Positions 1 through 12,487 of a stretch of 64,000 bases of DNA are shown here, piece by piece. This DNA is from Cristatella mucedo (taxonomy: Eukaryota > Bryozoa > Phylactolaemata > Cristatellidae). The translations under genes were made by a program, and so were the position numbers. Numbering within the stretch: the first letter of the stretch is position 1; every line of letters starts with the position of its first letter. The notes under the pieces were generated by a model. It saw only the letters and a list, made by a program, of their open reading frames with translations. It had not been told where the DNA came from and made no database searches. The stretch spans positions 4,273,501 through 4,337,500 of the forward strand of contig WPIO01000010.1 in assembly GCA_009760855.2 (NCBI GenBank), read 5' to 3'.

Positions 1-310
1 CATATCGTATAGAGAAGAGTAGGTGTAGAATCTTGAGGTCTAGTATTCTGGAAGGCGGGAGAGTAGTCCAGTATGATGTTGCCTTGGATTACCTTGGCCT
101 TGGGGAGGGACTCTCCGATCTTATCTAGCTTTCGGACGAAGAAGCTGTCAGCCAGACCGCCTGGCCAATCGCTAGTTTAGATACTGACCTGGAAGTAGCT
201 AAGGAGATGGTTTATGAATTGGTACGAACTACAATAGTCACGGTTTGACAGTCGATGGACAGTCTGTGTGTTCTAATCTCTCGCATGCCTTCTCAAGCTT
301 CCGCTTCGTA
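1..310 (-). repeat. Degenerate LINE fragment (upstream of RT)
   Basis: The stretch around 60-160 (gggactctccgatcttatctagc) matches the stretch near 5040-5100 that lies just upstream of a reverse-transcriptase fragment, so it is the same LINE region in the same minus orientation. No open frame survives. Boundaries are approximate and the left edge is cut by the window. Confidence 0.45.
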
Positions 311-394
311 GTTCCATGTTTAAGGACTGCGGTAAATCATGTGGCCCTTGCTGTACTCAGCCAAAATAGCAAAGACGTCGTGAATGAATAAATA

Positions 395-575
395 AATAGA
401 TCCTAGCTGATTAAGCAGCCTGCTTTTGTATAGCGACAGAAGAGCCTTTACGGCTTTCACCACCGCTTGCAGTGACGATAAAGGATCGCCCACCGCAGGA
501 ATCGATCCCACGACCTCGGGACTGGGGTCGTGAAAGCAACCGCCTTACCTAGTGTGCCATCACGACTCACCAGTG
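395..575 (-). repeat. tRNA-derived SINE, family A
   Basis: Read on the minus strand it begins with a box A-like TGGCACACTAGG, continues through a box B-like GGGATCGATTCC, and ends with CCGTAAAGGCTCTTCTGTCGC followed by TATACAAAAGC. The same element recurs at 15935-16100, 39825-39975 (plus), 40985-41150 and 60478-60655. Family membership rests on this internal repetition. Confidence 0.7.
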
Positions 576-912
576 TGGTCTAATTTCGTCTAATCACGCT
601 GGCCCGCCTTTGACCTGGCACAGCCCGTCCTCGATGAGCCCCGAAATTCTTGGAAAGGGCTCGGCTGTTCTTGGAAGGAATGCTGGGGCGTGGGGAGAGT
701 AGGGAGTTACGCCGTGGCTAAGTCCGTGCGTCGAGTGGAGATTCGGACTGACTTAGCGATTGTCTGTTGGTGGCTGCGATCGCTGCTGGTTGGGGACGAG
801 CCTGCACGAGCCCACGGCATAGATTCGGCGCTTGTCAGACCTAGGCTGGTATTGATCGCCGACGCTGTGTCTGACGGCGGGCTTAGGTAGTTCCGGTGAG
901 ATCGTCTGACAA
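576..912. other. Unassigned intergenic sequence
   Basis: I see no gene, repeat or regulatory signal that I can support. The short open frame here has no recognisable features. Confidence 0.4.
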
Positions 913-1112
913 TAAAATTAATAATAATAATAATAATTAATTTGATATAGCACCCTCAGAGAACTCAAATGTCTTTCTAGGCACTTAACATTTGCTGCAA
1001 AGGAAGCACGATCGAATAGTTTAGTGGTACTCATTCGCAACAAGCATAACATGGTTAGGGGTGACATGCTGAGGGTCAGCATGCAAATATGATTAGCAAA
1101 GCCGACCAGCTG
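913..1112 (-). repeat. LINE family 1, 3' end
   Basis: It starts with (TAA)n, which is the LINE tail (ATT)n on the minus strand. The conserved 3' block ctcagagaactcaaatgtc..ctttctaggcac follows, then the recurring gcataacatggttaggggtgacatgc motif. Many copies in this window share this block. Confidence 0.8.
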
Positions 1113-2075
1113 ACCCGGATGTCTTAGAAGTGGTTGAAGGTCAATGTCAGCTGTCTTGGTCCCGCTCATCCAGAGCATCGGAGTGTCATCGCCGACGGTC
1201 AGAGTCGATCTGTTGAGGTTCCAAGCCTTCACTACTTCGGGGTAGACATGACGCTCTATCTTGCCAGAATTCGCTACCCAGAAGCTGCTGTTCGGCGAAA
1301 GGAAATCGAACCCGTCGTGTAGGCTTGTCCTCGTTGCAATTCAATAGAGCCGGCACCAGTCCCTCGGAGACCCGGCATGTTGAATGCGTTTGAGAACTGG
1401 CAGCGGCTGGCCTGCCATGTAATTCACTTCAAGGGATCTAACCATTGTGGATTGTGGGCCCAGCTGGTTTGCGATTTGTAGGCAAATCCCTGGCTACGGG
1501 AAGAGAGAGGGGGAGAGAGGGGTGGGAGGAGAGAGCTTCCGGGTGAGGAGTCTGGACGAAATTTGGTAACGGATTACTAGCACCATTGGCAGCGTGCTTT
1601 TGTAGGGACTTAGAGCACGAAGTGCTGTAGACCGATTCGAGTGAACTGCCAACGGCTTGAAATTTAGGTAGGAACGTGCGACATTAGATACTCATCCACC
1701 AGTTTTTATTGAATCATGTTACGATGAAAAAAGAGAAACCTGTTTGGGTGGCGTCGCTAAATGGTCGGGAAGCTAGTACATCTCGTCCAGGTCTCGGTCG
1801 CAGAAACAGTCCCAGGCAGTGGCAGAGCCAGGGGCAGGGCCAGAGCCAGGGGCAGAGCGGGGCACTTGCCCCTTTCGGAACAGAGGAAAGTACCTGTATA
1901 CTCGGGCAAATTTCCCCAGACCCAAAGGGTAGGAGAATTGTACCTTGCCCCAACCTGAAAATCCTGGCTCAACTTTTGGCTCCATGGCATCGTCAAAAAT
2001 AATAAAATTTAAAATTTAAAGCATTACTATTATTAAATTATTATTATTAAAACATAAAGGGAGTATTTATTTCAC
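1113..2075. other. Intergenic, with a short GC-rich tandem at 1810-1862
   Basis: There is no recognisable gene. A short imperfect tandem built on ggcagrgccagggg lies at about 1810-1862 and keeps several overlapping frames open on both strands. That is the expected effect of a low-complexity repeat, not coding. A purine-rich gagagagggggagagagg tract lies near 1503-1520. Confidence 0.4.
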
Positions 2076-2079
2076 ACGC

Positions 2080-2330
2080 ACACTTTTCGAATGGCTGATG
2101 GCTTCAAATGTTGGCCTGATGACCACTAAATTAGAATGATTCACAGTCTCTCTTGAGTGAGAGCACACTGGACGTATCCAAACAGTGCAGGAGATACCAG
2201 GAATGTGTCGATAATTCCCTCGCGTGCTTCTTCGTGAGTTGGTTAGCCAATTCACTGCCCGAATTCAAGCTCTCCACTCCTCTCTAGGTAAACCAAGCTC
2301 ATCACCTCAATTTCTGAAACCTCATTTTCA
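2080..2330 (-). repeat. Degenerate LINE 5'-region fragment
   Basis: The phrase gcctgatgaccactaa.at.aga.tgattcacag near 2112-2146 is also present at 48903-48935, next to a LINE endonuclease region. This suggests the same LINE 5' part. No frame is intact. Confidence 0.35.
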
Positions 2331-2379
2331 GAACTCCTGCAGGAGGAAGAAGGTTCGCCGCCCAGAAGTTGCCCTGGTT

Positions 2380-2510
2380 TGGCTCACAGGTACCTGCCAT
2401 TGTCTTCGAGGTCGTCGAATCGAGTCCTGCGATTTATAGTACATACGGCACCAGTATGGAGATTAGGTTCTCTTAGGGCTCTATGTAAATGATGCATGTA
2501 TATATATTTC
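2380..2510 (+). repeat. SINE family B remnant
   Basis: It contains a degenerate box B (gtcgaatcgagtcctg) followed by ggttctcttagggctctatgtaa, the tail typical of the family B copies at 23275 and 63445. It is truncated at its 5' end. Confidence 0.4.
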
Positions 2511-2756
2511 CATTTAAAAAGAAATTGCTATGCTCCTTTAGTTAGCCTGAAGCGGCACCACGAAGGGTCGCTGCCTCCAAGCAGACTAATTTCGCCCCAT
2601 CGTAAAGAAAACTGGGTTGCCCCTCCAGAAAACACCTTGAAGCTTCGCATCGAATGCTCATAAGGACGCAGGAAAAGCTAAGCGGAAATGGTGCCTCTTT
2701 AGCTGAAACTTAGATGATACAAAATCAATTCAGAGGAAGACACTATGTTTTGTAGA

Positions 2757-4400
2757 GTTAATAATAATAATAATAATAATAATGCACTTGATAAAACGCC
2801 CTCAGAACTCAATCTCTTTCTAGGCACTATACGGTTTGCAGCAAATGAGACACGATCAACTGGTGAGTGGTATCATATTTGATAAACAACATGAATAACA
2901 TGGTTAGGAGTGACATGCACAGTTTCAGCATGCAAGTGTGGTTAGTGGCAGCATGCACAGTGTCAGCACGCATAAGCACACAAAGGACGAATCACAGGGA
3001 CCCACTAAATGCTGTCCTAAATAGGTGTGTTTTTAAGTTCTTTTTAAATTTGGTCAAGTCGGGGATGTTCTGACGCAAGTCGGGAGTGAGTTCCTGACTT
3101 TGGGAGCATACGAACTAAATGCACGGTCTCAAAAGGATTTAAGGTTTTTGTACGAGGTATTGGTAAACTAGGATTCCGCAAAGCAGGTGGTTCGATGCTT
3201 GGCCTGGTGGGGGAGTAGATTTGAGATAGACTGGAACCAAAGAATGAAGTGACCTAAAAGTGAGTGACAAAACCTTGAAGTCGATGCATTGCTTGACTGG
3301 GAGCCAGTGCAGGTCGGCTAGAAGTGGTGCGATGTGGCAACTGCGACGCTCACGACAGACAAGCTTGGCTGCCGTGTTTTGCACCAGCTGTAATCGCCTG
3401 ATTACACATGCCGGTAGGACAGCCAGCAGTGAGTTACAGAAGTGAAGACGGGATGTCACAAATGCATGGAACAACTTAAATGTGTTATCGTTATCTAAAC
3501 AAGCCCGAATTTTAGCAATGTTATGTAGCTGAAAGTAGGCAGACTTGACTGTGGAGCTGATGTGGTCGTCTAACGAAATGTCACTTTGGAACATGACACC
3601 TAGATTTCGTGCAGATTCAACAGGAGATATGCTGGTGGAAGAGCTGATTTTTGAGCGGAGCGTCAGCCTTCCCAATTTCTGAATAACACTTGGTTTGCCC
3701 ATTAATAATAAGTTGGTTGTATCATCATTCAATTTAAGAAAATGTTCTGCTATCCATGTGGGGATGTCATCAATACATGGACCAAGAGAATTGAGAGAAT
3801 CCGAGGTGCTCTAAGACTGGGAGGGATCAAAGCAAAGGACAAGTGAGTGTCATCCACATAGAAGTGAAAGCCTAGATTGTGCTTGGCAATCACATCAGCA
3901 AGAGGGACAGTATAAACCGTGAAAAGAACCGGACCATGCACGGAGCCCTGAGGTACACCATATTTCAGATGTACCTCGGATGATCTTTGTCCATTCACTT
4001 CAATACTCTGGAGTCTCCCGCTTAGATAGGACCTGAACCATTGCAGAGCAGTGCCAGTGATGCCCAGGCGAGATGAAAGGTGCTGAAGAAGAATTTGTTG
4101 ATAGATAGTATCAAAAGCTGCCGAAAGATCGAGCAAAACAAGCAGAGATACTCTACCCATGTCAGCATTTCTAAGTAGGTCGTTGTACACCCGAAGCAAT
4201 ACTGACTCTGTGGAGTGATTAGCTCTAAAGCCAGACTGGAGCTTAATAGCAAGGTTGGAAGTTTCAATGTATGAGTTCAGCAGGTCTGTGACGGCTCGTT
4301 CCAATGTTTTTAATAGGAATGGTAGAAGGGAGACTGGGCGGTAGTTGCTCAAGTTCTCTTGGTCTAGTGTCGCTTTCATGAGAAGTGGCCTGACTACAGT
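2757..4400 (-). mobile_element. LINE family 1 copy, 5'-truncated, broken ORF
   Basis: This non-LTR retrotransposon lies in minus orientation. The (ATT)n tail at 2757-2784 is followed, going up in coordinate, by the conserved 3'UTR and then the C-terminal and reverse-transcriptase parts of its protein. The element type (CR1/L2-like, APE endonuclease plus RT) follows from the RT style and from the endonuclease fragment at 48280-49160. The 5' part is missing. An older LINE fragment lies immediately upstream at 4650-5200. Confidence 0.85.
3139..4379 (-). pseudogene. LINE reverse transcriptase, frameshifted
   Basis: Two open pieces in different frames, 4379-3750 and 3732-3139, together give the RT and the region after it. 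Visible RT features are AAFDT (LDLSAAFDTI), a GVPQGS turn, and the catalytic box YVDD (usually YADD in related copies here). The C-terminal piece carries the family-typical NLGVMFQSD, VTSRLHFCNSLL and LHWLPVKQ blocks. The frame changes between about 3732 and 3750, so the copy is dead. Compare the intact frame at 52204-53250. Confidence 0.85.
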
Positions 4401-4649
4401 TTTGATGCACTATATTTCGCTCGCTCCATTCCAATCGCGATCGAAGAGGAAGAATTGACGAGTGCAAAAATACAAGGCGTCAGCAGCCACTGCCAAATAT
4501 TCCCGTTGTACAGCACACCTAGACTCGTAGCAGCGCTAGCAGTCGCCGTTCGCGGTAGCTCAACATTCCACTGAAGCGTTGGGGTCAACTTGGCCCATTC
4601 AACTATACATTCAGCAAACGAATAGAGAGATTTTTACGTGTGGACAGGT

Positions 4650-5200
4650 AGAAAGGGCTCAAAGTACAGGTACAACTGTATTATCTGCATATAAATAAAA
4701 GCGTAGATGACACTTGGCGATCATTTTGGCAATAGGTAGAGAAAACATGTGAAAATTAGTGATCTGAGCTGAGATCCCTGCGGCGCCCAGTAGTTTATGT
4801 GCTCCTGTGATGACATTTGGCCATTCATATCTATGGTCTGGAGCCTCCCACTGCAAATATATGGATCTCAGAAGGAGAGCCACCGGTATTGATTCTAGAG
4901 GGCTAGAGGTCTTCTCAGACTAGGACATGGGCTTCGAGATTTGGTTTCTAAAGTTAGGCTTGAAGGTGGACATTGAAGTAAAGGCAAGACCTAAGAGGGG
5001 GAGTCCAGTGAGGATATTTCTGAAGGAGAGGAGTCCAATTGGGACGATACCCGCAACCTTGGGGATGGACTCTCTTACCTTATTTATCTTGCTTACAAAG
5101 GAGCTAGAGAAGTAATTTGCTGGATCGCCACGAGAATCCATAGGTAAGGTGGTGCTCAGGGAGTGGTTAAGAAGATGGTTGATGGTCGATATTCAAATTT
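4650..5200 (-). pseudogene. Older degenerate LINE RT fragment
   Basis: The minus-strand frame 4883-4659 contains YLYADNT, a decayed form of the YADDT catalytic box, preceded by IAKMIAKCHLRF, which matches IAKHNLGFHF in better copies. The frame 5141-4920 contains NYFSSSFVSKINKVRESIP, the linker region upstream of RT. The fragment is much more diverged than the neighbouring copy at 2757-4400. Confidence 0.65.
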
Positions 5201-6100
5201 TAGATTTTATATCCGTGATTCGACCACGTTTTTATAGAAGCTGGACTTGGCCTTCGCTAGAAAAGGTTGTACGAGTTACAGTAGTCCTAGAATGAAAAAA
5301 CTCTCGGCGGGCGAAATCATCAAAGCGTTCCGTGAGAGTCCTTGCCTATGGGAACCTACGAGCTAGCACCACAAGAATCAGATTGTGAGGCGGTGTGCGA
5401 TAAAAGTAATCGTGGAAGGTTAAAATTAACCGGGAGGTGAATCTCAAAGGGCCATTTCTTACCTAATGAAAAAATGCAATTTTCCCATGAACATGTGGAG
5501 CGAGTAGGAAGTAAGACTTAGTGTAAGGCTGATTGTGTAGACTTCCCATAAAAATGAAGACCGAAGAAAGAAAGAAGGAGAAAGGAAGTAGGGTAGGTTA
5601 ACACTCACCGTGTAAACCCGGCTTAAGGCTCGATGCCTGAAAAGCCACTAGAACTGCTATCTGAGCTCTGATGCCTGTCCCTTGAAGCCTAGTAGTCAAT
5701 GGAAAGAATTATCGGGTCTTCAAGGGGGGCCTAAAGGCGTATTTTTAGCCAAAAAAGGCTTGCATGGCTGTAGTTTTGGTTGCCGAGTAGTTCAATCGCA
5801 CCCCTTCAATGAGAGGGGGTGGGGTTAGCCGCGATAGCTTCTCGTCTACGCCCCCTACGCCCTCGACGGCGGCCGCTTGAGCCTTCAGAGAAACGTTAAT
5901 ATCTATGGGTGATAGTTTAGTATCTCTATGCTCGTAAGTGCTTCGCTAGGGACAATCCTAAACTACAATCGCATCCATATTTGTATTATAAATACATGTT
6001 TAAATTAATATGAAATTATTATTGTCAAATTTAAGCATGCAGAATCTAATTTGTGTTGGTGGTTCAACAACTCTTAATGGTCTTCCGTCTGTCTGTGCGC
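5201..6100. other. Intergenic, upstream of EIF3D
   Basis: There is no gene or clear repeat. An AT-rich stretch at about 5960-6050 precedes the EIF3D start. I cannot place a transcription start site or core promoter with confidence. Confidence 0.35.
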
Positions 6101-6153
6101 TTCCGGAGTAGCGCCTCTTCGCCGTGGTTTGCGTAGCGAGTACTGACTTTCAG

Positions 6154-9100
6154 ATGGCGGCATTCGTGCCTCCAGTTATCCAAGATAACCCTGACGGATG
6201 GGGTCCATGTTCAATACCGGAGCACTTTATAGACATGCCTTATCAACCGTTTGAGAAAAGCCAAAGACTCGGCAAGGTAATGCGGTTTTTACGTGACATA
6301 TGGACGTAGGCGGGTGTTGAACATGGCTGTACTTACGTGCGCAGCAATGAGGATACCTGTGGGGCTATCTCTTTCACAGATCTCAGACTGGACAGGGAAC
6401 ACGTATCAGGATAAGCGGTACCAAAGTGAGTTCAGCTTTGCCGGCGTTCTTGCTTTGGCGTTGCCTTCGTAATAATTGAGTCTTTCGTACAGTAATCCCT
6501 TTTTAGAGTTGTAGAGATGCTATTCGTTTTTGCAAATAATACACCTGTTAAATGCGAATCATTAAGTTTTGCATTGCTGCGTACCGCTGAATTTGGTTGA
6601 AGTACCCTTTCGTGTTAGCTGCCAACCGGAGCTTGCTGAAAAAAATGTGCTGCAGATAAGTACTCGTCGGCCTATGGAGCTGGAAACCAGTACGCTTATT
6701 ATCACGAAGAAGATGAAAGCACGTTTCAGTTGGTGGACACCGCCAAGACCCAGAAGCCTCTCTATCAAAGAGGCCGCGTCAAGTTCAATCAGGTATAGCT
6801 TGAGCGCTTTTGACCGGCGTTTCGAACAACTTTCTTAATAATAATAATATTGCACTTGATAAAGCGCCCTCAGAGAACTTGGTCTCTTTCTAGGCGCTTT
6901 ACATTTGCTGCAAAGTGATACGCAATAGAATAGTAAGTAAAATCATGCTTGAAAAACAAACAAAATGAATAACATGGTTAGGGGTTACATGCACTGGGTC
7001 AGCATGCAAATGTGGTTAGTGGCAGCATGCACAGTGTCAGCACGCATAAGCACATCGAGGACGAATCACAAGGACCCACTAAGTGCTGTCCTAAATAGGT
7101 ATGTTTTTAAGTTTCTTTTAAATGTGGTCAGGTCAGGGGATGTTCTGATGCAGGTCGGGAGGGAGTTCCAGGCTGTGGGAGCATACGAGCTAAATGCACG
7201 GTCTCCAAAGGATTTAAGGTTCTTAAAACGTCTAAGGCTGGTGAGCGCCGTGTGAGATGCATCCTTCGAGAAATAGCAGGGATTTAAAATAGGTAAATAA
7301 ATAAATGTATATCTGAACTGGTAGCTGGATTATAAAAGCAGAACGGCCTTAAAGTATAGCGACAGCGTATGAAAGGCAAAGAAGAATATGCCATGTCGTC
7401 ATCGGTAGCTGAACCCACGGCCTCAACAATCAGGGGCTGGATTCACACCAAGCGACCCATTGTAGCTGACAATCTCATCGAAAGTACTCGTGCTGTGCAG
7501 AGCTGTCAAATGAAGGGTGGAAAGTCGTGAGATGACTTCATGCAGAGGCAATTAGGGCATTTAAGCTCCGACGTGATGTAGTGTAATGTAAATCCATTTG
7601 TAAGTACACTAAGGCATGAAGACTGTGGATGTTACACATGAGATTTGTCTACAGCACACTCAAAGCCCAAGCTGCTTTTGGTACCCATGATAAGTGATAA
7701 GATGATTTATGGTTTCTGGTAAGGATCCTTGGTTTGCTTCCCTAACGTTGAAGCACTTTATGTATGTTGTTTATCGAGCATGATACTACTAACCGTTCGA
7801 TTGTGCTTCATTTGCAGCAAATGTAAAGTGCCTATTAAGAGATTTAGTTCTCCGAGGTCGCTATATAAAATGCATTATTATTATTATTATTATTATTATG
7901 TCAATATCCGTTTAGTATACACCTTAGGAGTGATGCTGTGATCACCTGCACCGCTCTTTGTCAGTATGCAGTTGCCAAACATGTTATCTTACCTCTTCTT
8001 TATAGCAACGACAGCAGCGTGAGCGGCGTGCTCAGATTAATGCTGCCAAGCTGGAAATCCTTTCAAAGTCACAGAAGAGCCGGGAGAGGTGTGTTTTCTC
8101 GAGTTGTGCAAGCAGCAGGCTCTCACGTTGGTTTCTCCCTCTGGTTTGGTTTTGTAGCTATGCAGATCCCAGATAGTCCTATGTAACTGTGTAACTCCTA
8201 TGTAACTATCCCGATATAACTATGCCTAAGCGACCGATATTATGAATTGATTTATTTCTTTAGGGATCGGCAGCGGCAGCTACGTAAGTGGCAGAAAAAT
8301 TACGGACGGCAGGTGCAAGAAAACAAAAAGCTGCCGGCAAAACATCGAGAGGCTTCTGTGACTGTTCGTGACTCGTGGGCAGTGCTCGAAGAGATGGATT
8401 TTGTTCGTTTGTCGAAGCTGAGTTTGCCTAATATTGGAGAAGGCAGTGACCTGTGCGTTGCCTGCTTGTGCCATTGCCTGCTTGTGCCGTCCTTGGTGGT
8501 GTTGTTTCACTTGTGATTGGAGCCTTGTCACCGTGCCATCTTGTGGTTTAGTTACACTTGTGGAAACATGGAATACTACGATAAGAAGTATGACCGTGTG
8601 AATACCAAGTCCGAGAAAAAAATGAAAAGGGTTAACAGAATATTCCACACTGTCACGACCACGGACGATCCCATTATTCGCCAGGTAATCAGTGGGTGCT
8701 TCCTAGACGTTCTTTGGTAAGCGTTTTTGTATACCTTTTTATTGAGTGCTCTTGAGGTAACAAGCTTCTTTATTTCAGCTTGCTAAATCCAAAGGCAACG
8801 TGTTTGCGACCGATTCAATTTTGACAACGTTGATGTGCTGCACACGGTCTGTTTACCCGTGGGATATCGTAGTTCAGCGTGTTGGCAACAAGCTGTTTTT
8901 TGATAAGCGAGACGATTCTGAATTTGGTAAGCGATTACTGTTTGTGGTTCTGCATGAGGACAGACTTGCAAATGTGTTACAGTGTATGGTGCATACTGTA
9001 TATCCCGTAGAATAATTGCTGCTAACTTTTGATCTATAGACTTGCTCACTGTTAGTGAAACTGCTGTTGAGCCTCCTGCTGATGACGGCGGGGCGCTGAA

Positions 9101-11760
9101 CTCACCGAAGAACTTGGCTCTAGAAGCTACTTTTATCAATCACAATTTTACTCAGCAAGTTTTGAAGGCGGTAGGTGGACGTTGTGTCTTATTGGTGGTC
9201 GGCTGTGCACATACTTGGTGTCGTGCACTGTAAGGTAGCATCTTCTGCAGGATGAAGAAAAACACAGCTTCTCTCATCCGAATCCATTCGTGCAGAAAGG
9301 TGAAGAAGCAGAAATTGCTTCAGTGGGATACAGGTACTGACTGTGTTTACTGCCCAATGCTCTCGTTTTATTTGTTTGTCGTGTAGTGGTCATCGTCATG
9401 ATCTCTCGTGACGCTTCTGTAGGTATCGACGGTTTGACATAGGAAACGACATTCAACTTGTTGTGCGGTGTGAGCATGATGCAGTTACGGTTGGCACAAA
9501 CGGCGAAACACAGTTCATCAATATAAAAGCACTTAACGAGTGGGACTCGCGAGTAAGTTCAGGCATCTGGGCATTGTGTGTGGTACCCATGAGTATAGTA
9601 GAGAAATGGATGCTGCTGTGTATTGGGTTATAACGAGGGTGACCTGATTGCTGCAGTTCTGTGGTGGCGTCGACTGGAGGACGAAGCTAGACGTGCAGAG
9701 AGGTGCTGTTTTGGCAACAGAGCTGAAAAACAATAGCTTTAAAATGGCTAAGTGGACTGCTTCCGCTCTGCTTGCTGGCTCTGACCAGATAAAGTTCGGG
9801 TGAGTGTCCCATTGCACTTTCCTTATTGCAAAATGATACATGCCTGCATAGCACTTGAAATGTTCTCATATTTTGCCTGCCGTGAAACTTGCTGCAATGT
9901 TTTCAGCTTCGTTTCGCGTACTCACTATCGTGATTCAACTCGGCACACGATCTTGGGAATGCAGCAGTTTAAACCTCCCGAGTTTGCGCTTCAAATGAAC
10001 CTCAACTTAGATAATGCTTGGGGTATTTTGAGATGTCTGATTGACTTCTGTATGAAGCTCAAGGAAGGAAAATACCTCATCATGAAAGATCCTATGAAGG
10101 TACCTCAGCCGAAGATGCCCTTCTTTTCACCTCGATTGCATGCTTATTGCAGTACTCCACCTCGGCCTTGATGCTTGTGCTGCTTATTGGTAGAAGCCTC
10201 ACTCCTTTAGTCTTGTTTCAGCATCGTTCTATGCATTAGCATGGTTGCTAAGTGGCACTGTATATGTTAAACCAAGTTAGCCTAATATCGAAAAGTAAGG
10301 CAAATCGTGAGATTGGCAACCTTATATTAAGGTTTCCTAATTAACAGGCTGTAATACGGATCTATGATATACCTGACAACACATTCGAAGATGAGGACGA
10401 AGATGACAGCCAAGATGATGAAGAGGAAGATAGTGATGAAGATAACGATGATGGTGCGTTCATTTCTCATTGGTGGTTGTCTGCTTAGTATGGTTGCTAG
10501 TAGTTGTGTTACTGGTGTGCACTCATGTGCATCCAGTGTGTGGCTGGTCATGCTTTTGTGTGTTGCCTTTCATTGTAATGTGACTTAAGACTTATAATAA
10601 TAATACTCCAGCATTTAGGTTTACAGCAGTATGCTATCAAATTTATTTATTTGGAACCCAAAGGCCTTAATGGGAGAAGGATGGCGCTAAAAGATGCATT
10701 TTTACTTACTCCTGCAGCCATCTTTGGTCATCCAAACCGAGGCTATGCAGATGAACTTAGTGTCGGTTTAGTACGGCAACGTATCGAGAGTGCCATTGTA
10801 CTCTTCTGGTAGGGGTGGCTTTTTTGGCTCATTCCACTTATTCCTATTCCCTGTCTTCGAAAGTGGCATGGATGAGAATAAGCTAATTGGCTAATCGCTT
10901 TAAAGCTCTATCAGGTTTTAAAGGCCACTCAGGCTTGCCCGAGTGGGAGCCCCATGTCACACGGGTATCACTGTGCTTGTAGGCATAAGCTGCACAGCTG
11001 CTTGCAGCGTCGATATGTCCCTTGCCTTCCAGGCTAAAGAAAGTTGTAATCTTGATGGTGAAGCATCGCTTATGATGGTGAGAGATCATGTCACTGCTGT
11101 GCAAGTATGATCCTAGAAACAACTTCTGTAGCTCATGCTTTAAAAGTGGATAGTGTGTCTCATTTGCATATTGTAACGTCACGATGCAATGGTAGAGAGA
11201 GAGAGAGAGAGTGAGAGCCTCCAGATTTTGCGGAGTTTCTTTCTTGTTCCTGGCCACTTGGTGTGCAATCTACACACTTATTTTCATCCATCCACCAAAC
11301 GTTGGTAAGCATCAGCATGCCTATGTATTCTGCTTTTAGGTCTGGTGGAGACTTTCTTAAATTCAGTTCTCTTGTTCTGCCGATATATACATTAGCTTCG
11401 GCAGTTTTCTGGTCATGCTAAAGCTGACCCATAGTTCCAGCAATGGTCACCCTGTTACTTGGTATAATGCCTCACGATTGATGAGCTCAGTGCAACCCTA
11501 CCCACGAGGATCCATGCATTTTGATGAAACACGTGATGCTGCAATTTTAATCAAACGCCGATTTTTTCAAGATTTTGCAAATGCAAAAGCTAATAACGAG
11601 ACCTGTTAGATTCGATTGTCACTAATGCCTTGCATAGCCCACATCCATGGACCGGTTTAGTTCTAGATATACTGTAAGTATTGGACTACTTTATTAATTT
11701 TTCATGAAGCTCCCTGTTATGATTGGCTTTTTGTTTTTCCTTTTAGATGCTGACAACTAG
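6154..11760 (+). CDS. EIF3D: Eukaryotic translation initiation factor 3 subunit D
   Basis: eIF3d is a subunit of the eIF3 complex at the mRNA entry side of the 40S ribosome, and in animals it is also a cap-binding subunit for some mRNAs. Coding exons: 6154-6276, 6380-6425, 6656-6792, 8006-8088, 8264-8452, 8552-8684, 8779-8926, 9040-9170, 9251-9333, 9423-9552, 9657-9799, 9907-10099, 10348-10453, 11747-11760. All junctions are GT..AG and the phases agree, giving 552 aa against 548 in human. Diagnostic blocks are [12 protein letters not shown] near the N-terminus, [52 protein letters not shown] and KFGFVSR, then [12 protein letters not shown] and an acidic Asp/Glu C-terminal tail of about 30 residues. 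The ATG directly follows an acceptor-like ctgactttcag. Introns hold LINE fragments at 6836-7260, 7575-7695 and 7790-7902. Identification is firm; the short last exon (DADN, stop) is the least certain part. Confidence 0.96.
6836..7260 (-). repeat. LINE family 1, 3' end (EIF3D intron 3)
   Basis: A (TAA)n tail, the block gcgccctcagagaacttggtctctttctaggcgc, and about 330 bp of LINE 3'UTR sit antisense to EIF3D. It matches 60868-61290 closely along its length. Confidence 0.85.
7575..7695 (-). repeat. LINE family 2, 3' end fragment
   Basis: It starts with gtagtgtaatgtaaatcc and continues through gttacacatgagatttgtctacagcacactcaaagcc..gctttt. The same order is seen at 21078-21200 and 24421-24530. 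The (ATTAC)n-type tail distinguishes it from family 1. Confidence 0.55.
7790..7902 (+). repeat. LINE family 1, 3' terminus
   Basis: The sequence gcagcaaatgtaaagtgcctattaagagatttagttctccgaggtcgc ends in (ATT)n at about 7873-7900. It is the family 1 terminus in the sense orientation of EIF3D, in intron 3. Confidence 0.75.
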
Positions 11761-11898
11761 CAGTGGCAAATACGAGGCAAACCTTCGGCATTGTCCTACA
11801 GAATGGCTTGTCCATCTTCATTGTTAACCACACGCACCTGCTGAACGTTAGAAACAGCCTGCTGTCTAAAAACCAGTTCAGTGTAATGGCTGTGTGGG

Positions 11899-11904
11899 AA
11901 TAAA
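11899..11904 (+). promoter_or_regulatory. Poly(A) signal of EIF3D
   Basis: AATAAA lies 139 nt after the stop codon, giving a short 3'UTR. It is followed by a TTGT-containing stretch. No other AATAAA lies closer to the stop. Confidence 0.7.
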
Positions 11905-12319
11905 AACGTGAAATACTATCTTGTAACGTGACTCATCTTTCAAATTTGTACTTTAACTGGTGTTATTTATATGTTAATTAGGTGTTTCGATTTTGTTCGT
12001 CGAAACGAGTGAGTTAAAACCTACGGTTTTGGATGTGTACCGATTTGTAAATGTATTTGCGTTACTATCATAGCAAACAAAGTCAGTAGTTTTTCATGAG
12101 AATAGCTACCAAATTTGTAACATTCCTATATGGAGTATTCAGGCTGACATAATTTTGAGCAGTAAGTTCTACAGACAGGAAGACAAGAATCCTGACCTTG
12201 AAGTTCGTGCTTCCACTCAAAGATCGATGTTCTGCACGTGCGGAGCCAATTCCTTTCGGCACGCTGGTTTAGGGGCTAAATTAGATACATAGTGCAATAG
12301 AGCGTAACTCATAGCAGTG

Positions 12320-12321
<2 letters not shown>

Positions 12322-12372
<51 letters not shown>
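12322..12372. repeat. (TA)n microsatellite
   Basis: About 25 uninterrupted TA units lie in the short gap between the two convergent gene ends. Confidence 0.98.
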
Positions 12373-12376
<4 letters not shown>

Positions 12377-12471
12377 CAGTTTCAAAGAAAGTTCACACTG
12401 CAGAACATCAGTGTGTGGTCAAGTGCTCCTTAGTACATCGATACAGGCGAAACTAACACTTACAACAAAAT

Positions 12472-12477
12472 TTTATT
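12472..12477 (-). promoter_or_regulatory. Poly(A) signal of the membrane-protein gene
   Basis: Plus-strand tttatt is AATAAA on the minus strand, 10 nt beyond the TAG stop at 12490-12488. This implies a very short 3'UTR. Confidence 0.6.
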
Positions 12478-12487
12478 GATTGCTTAA

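Noticed and set aside
395-600. A tRNA gene from the box A and box B sequences
   Set aside because: The copies carry long SINE bodies, occur many times in decayed form, and do not fold into a full tRNA on inspection.
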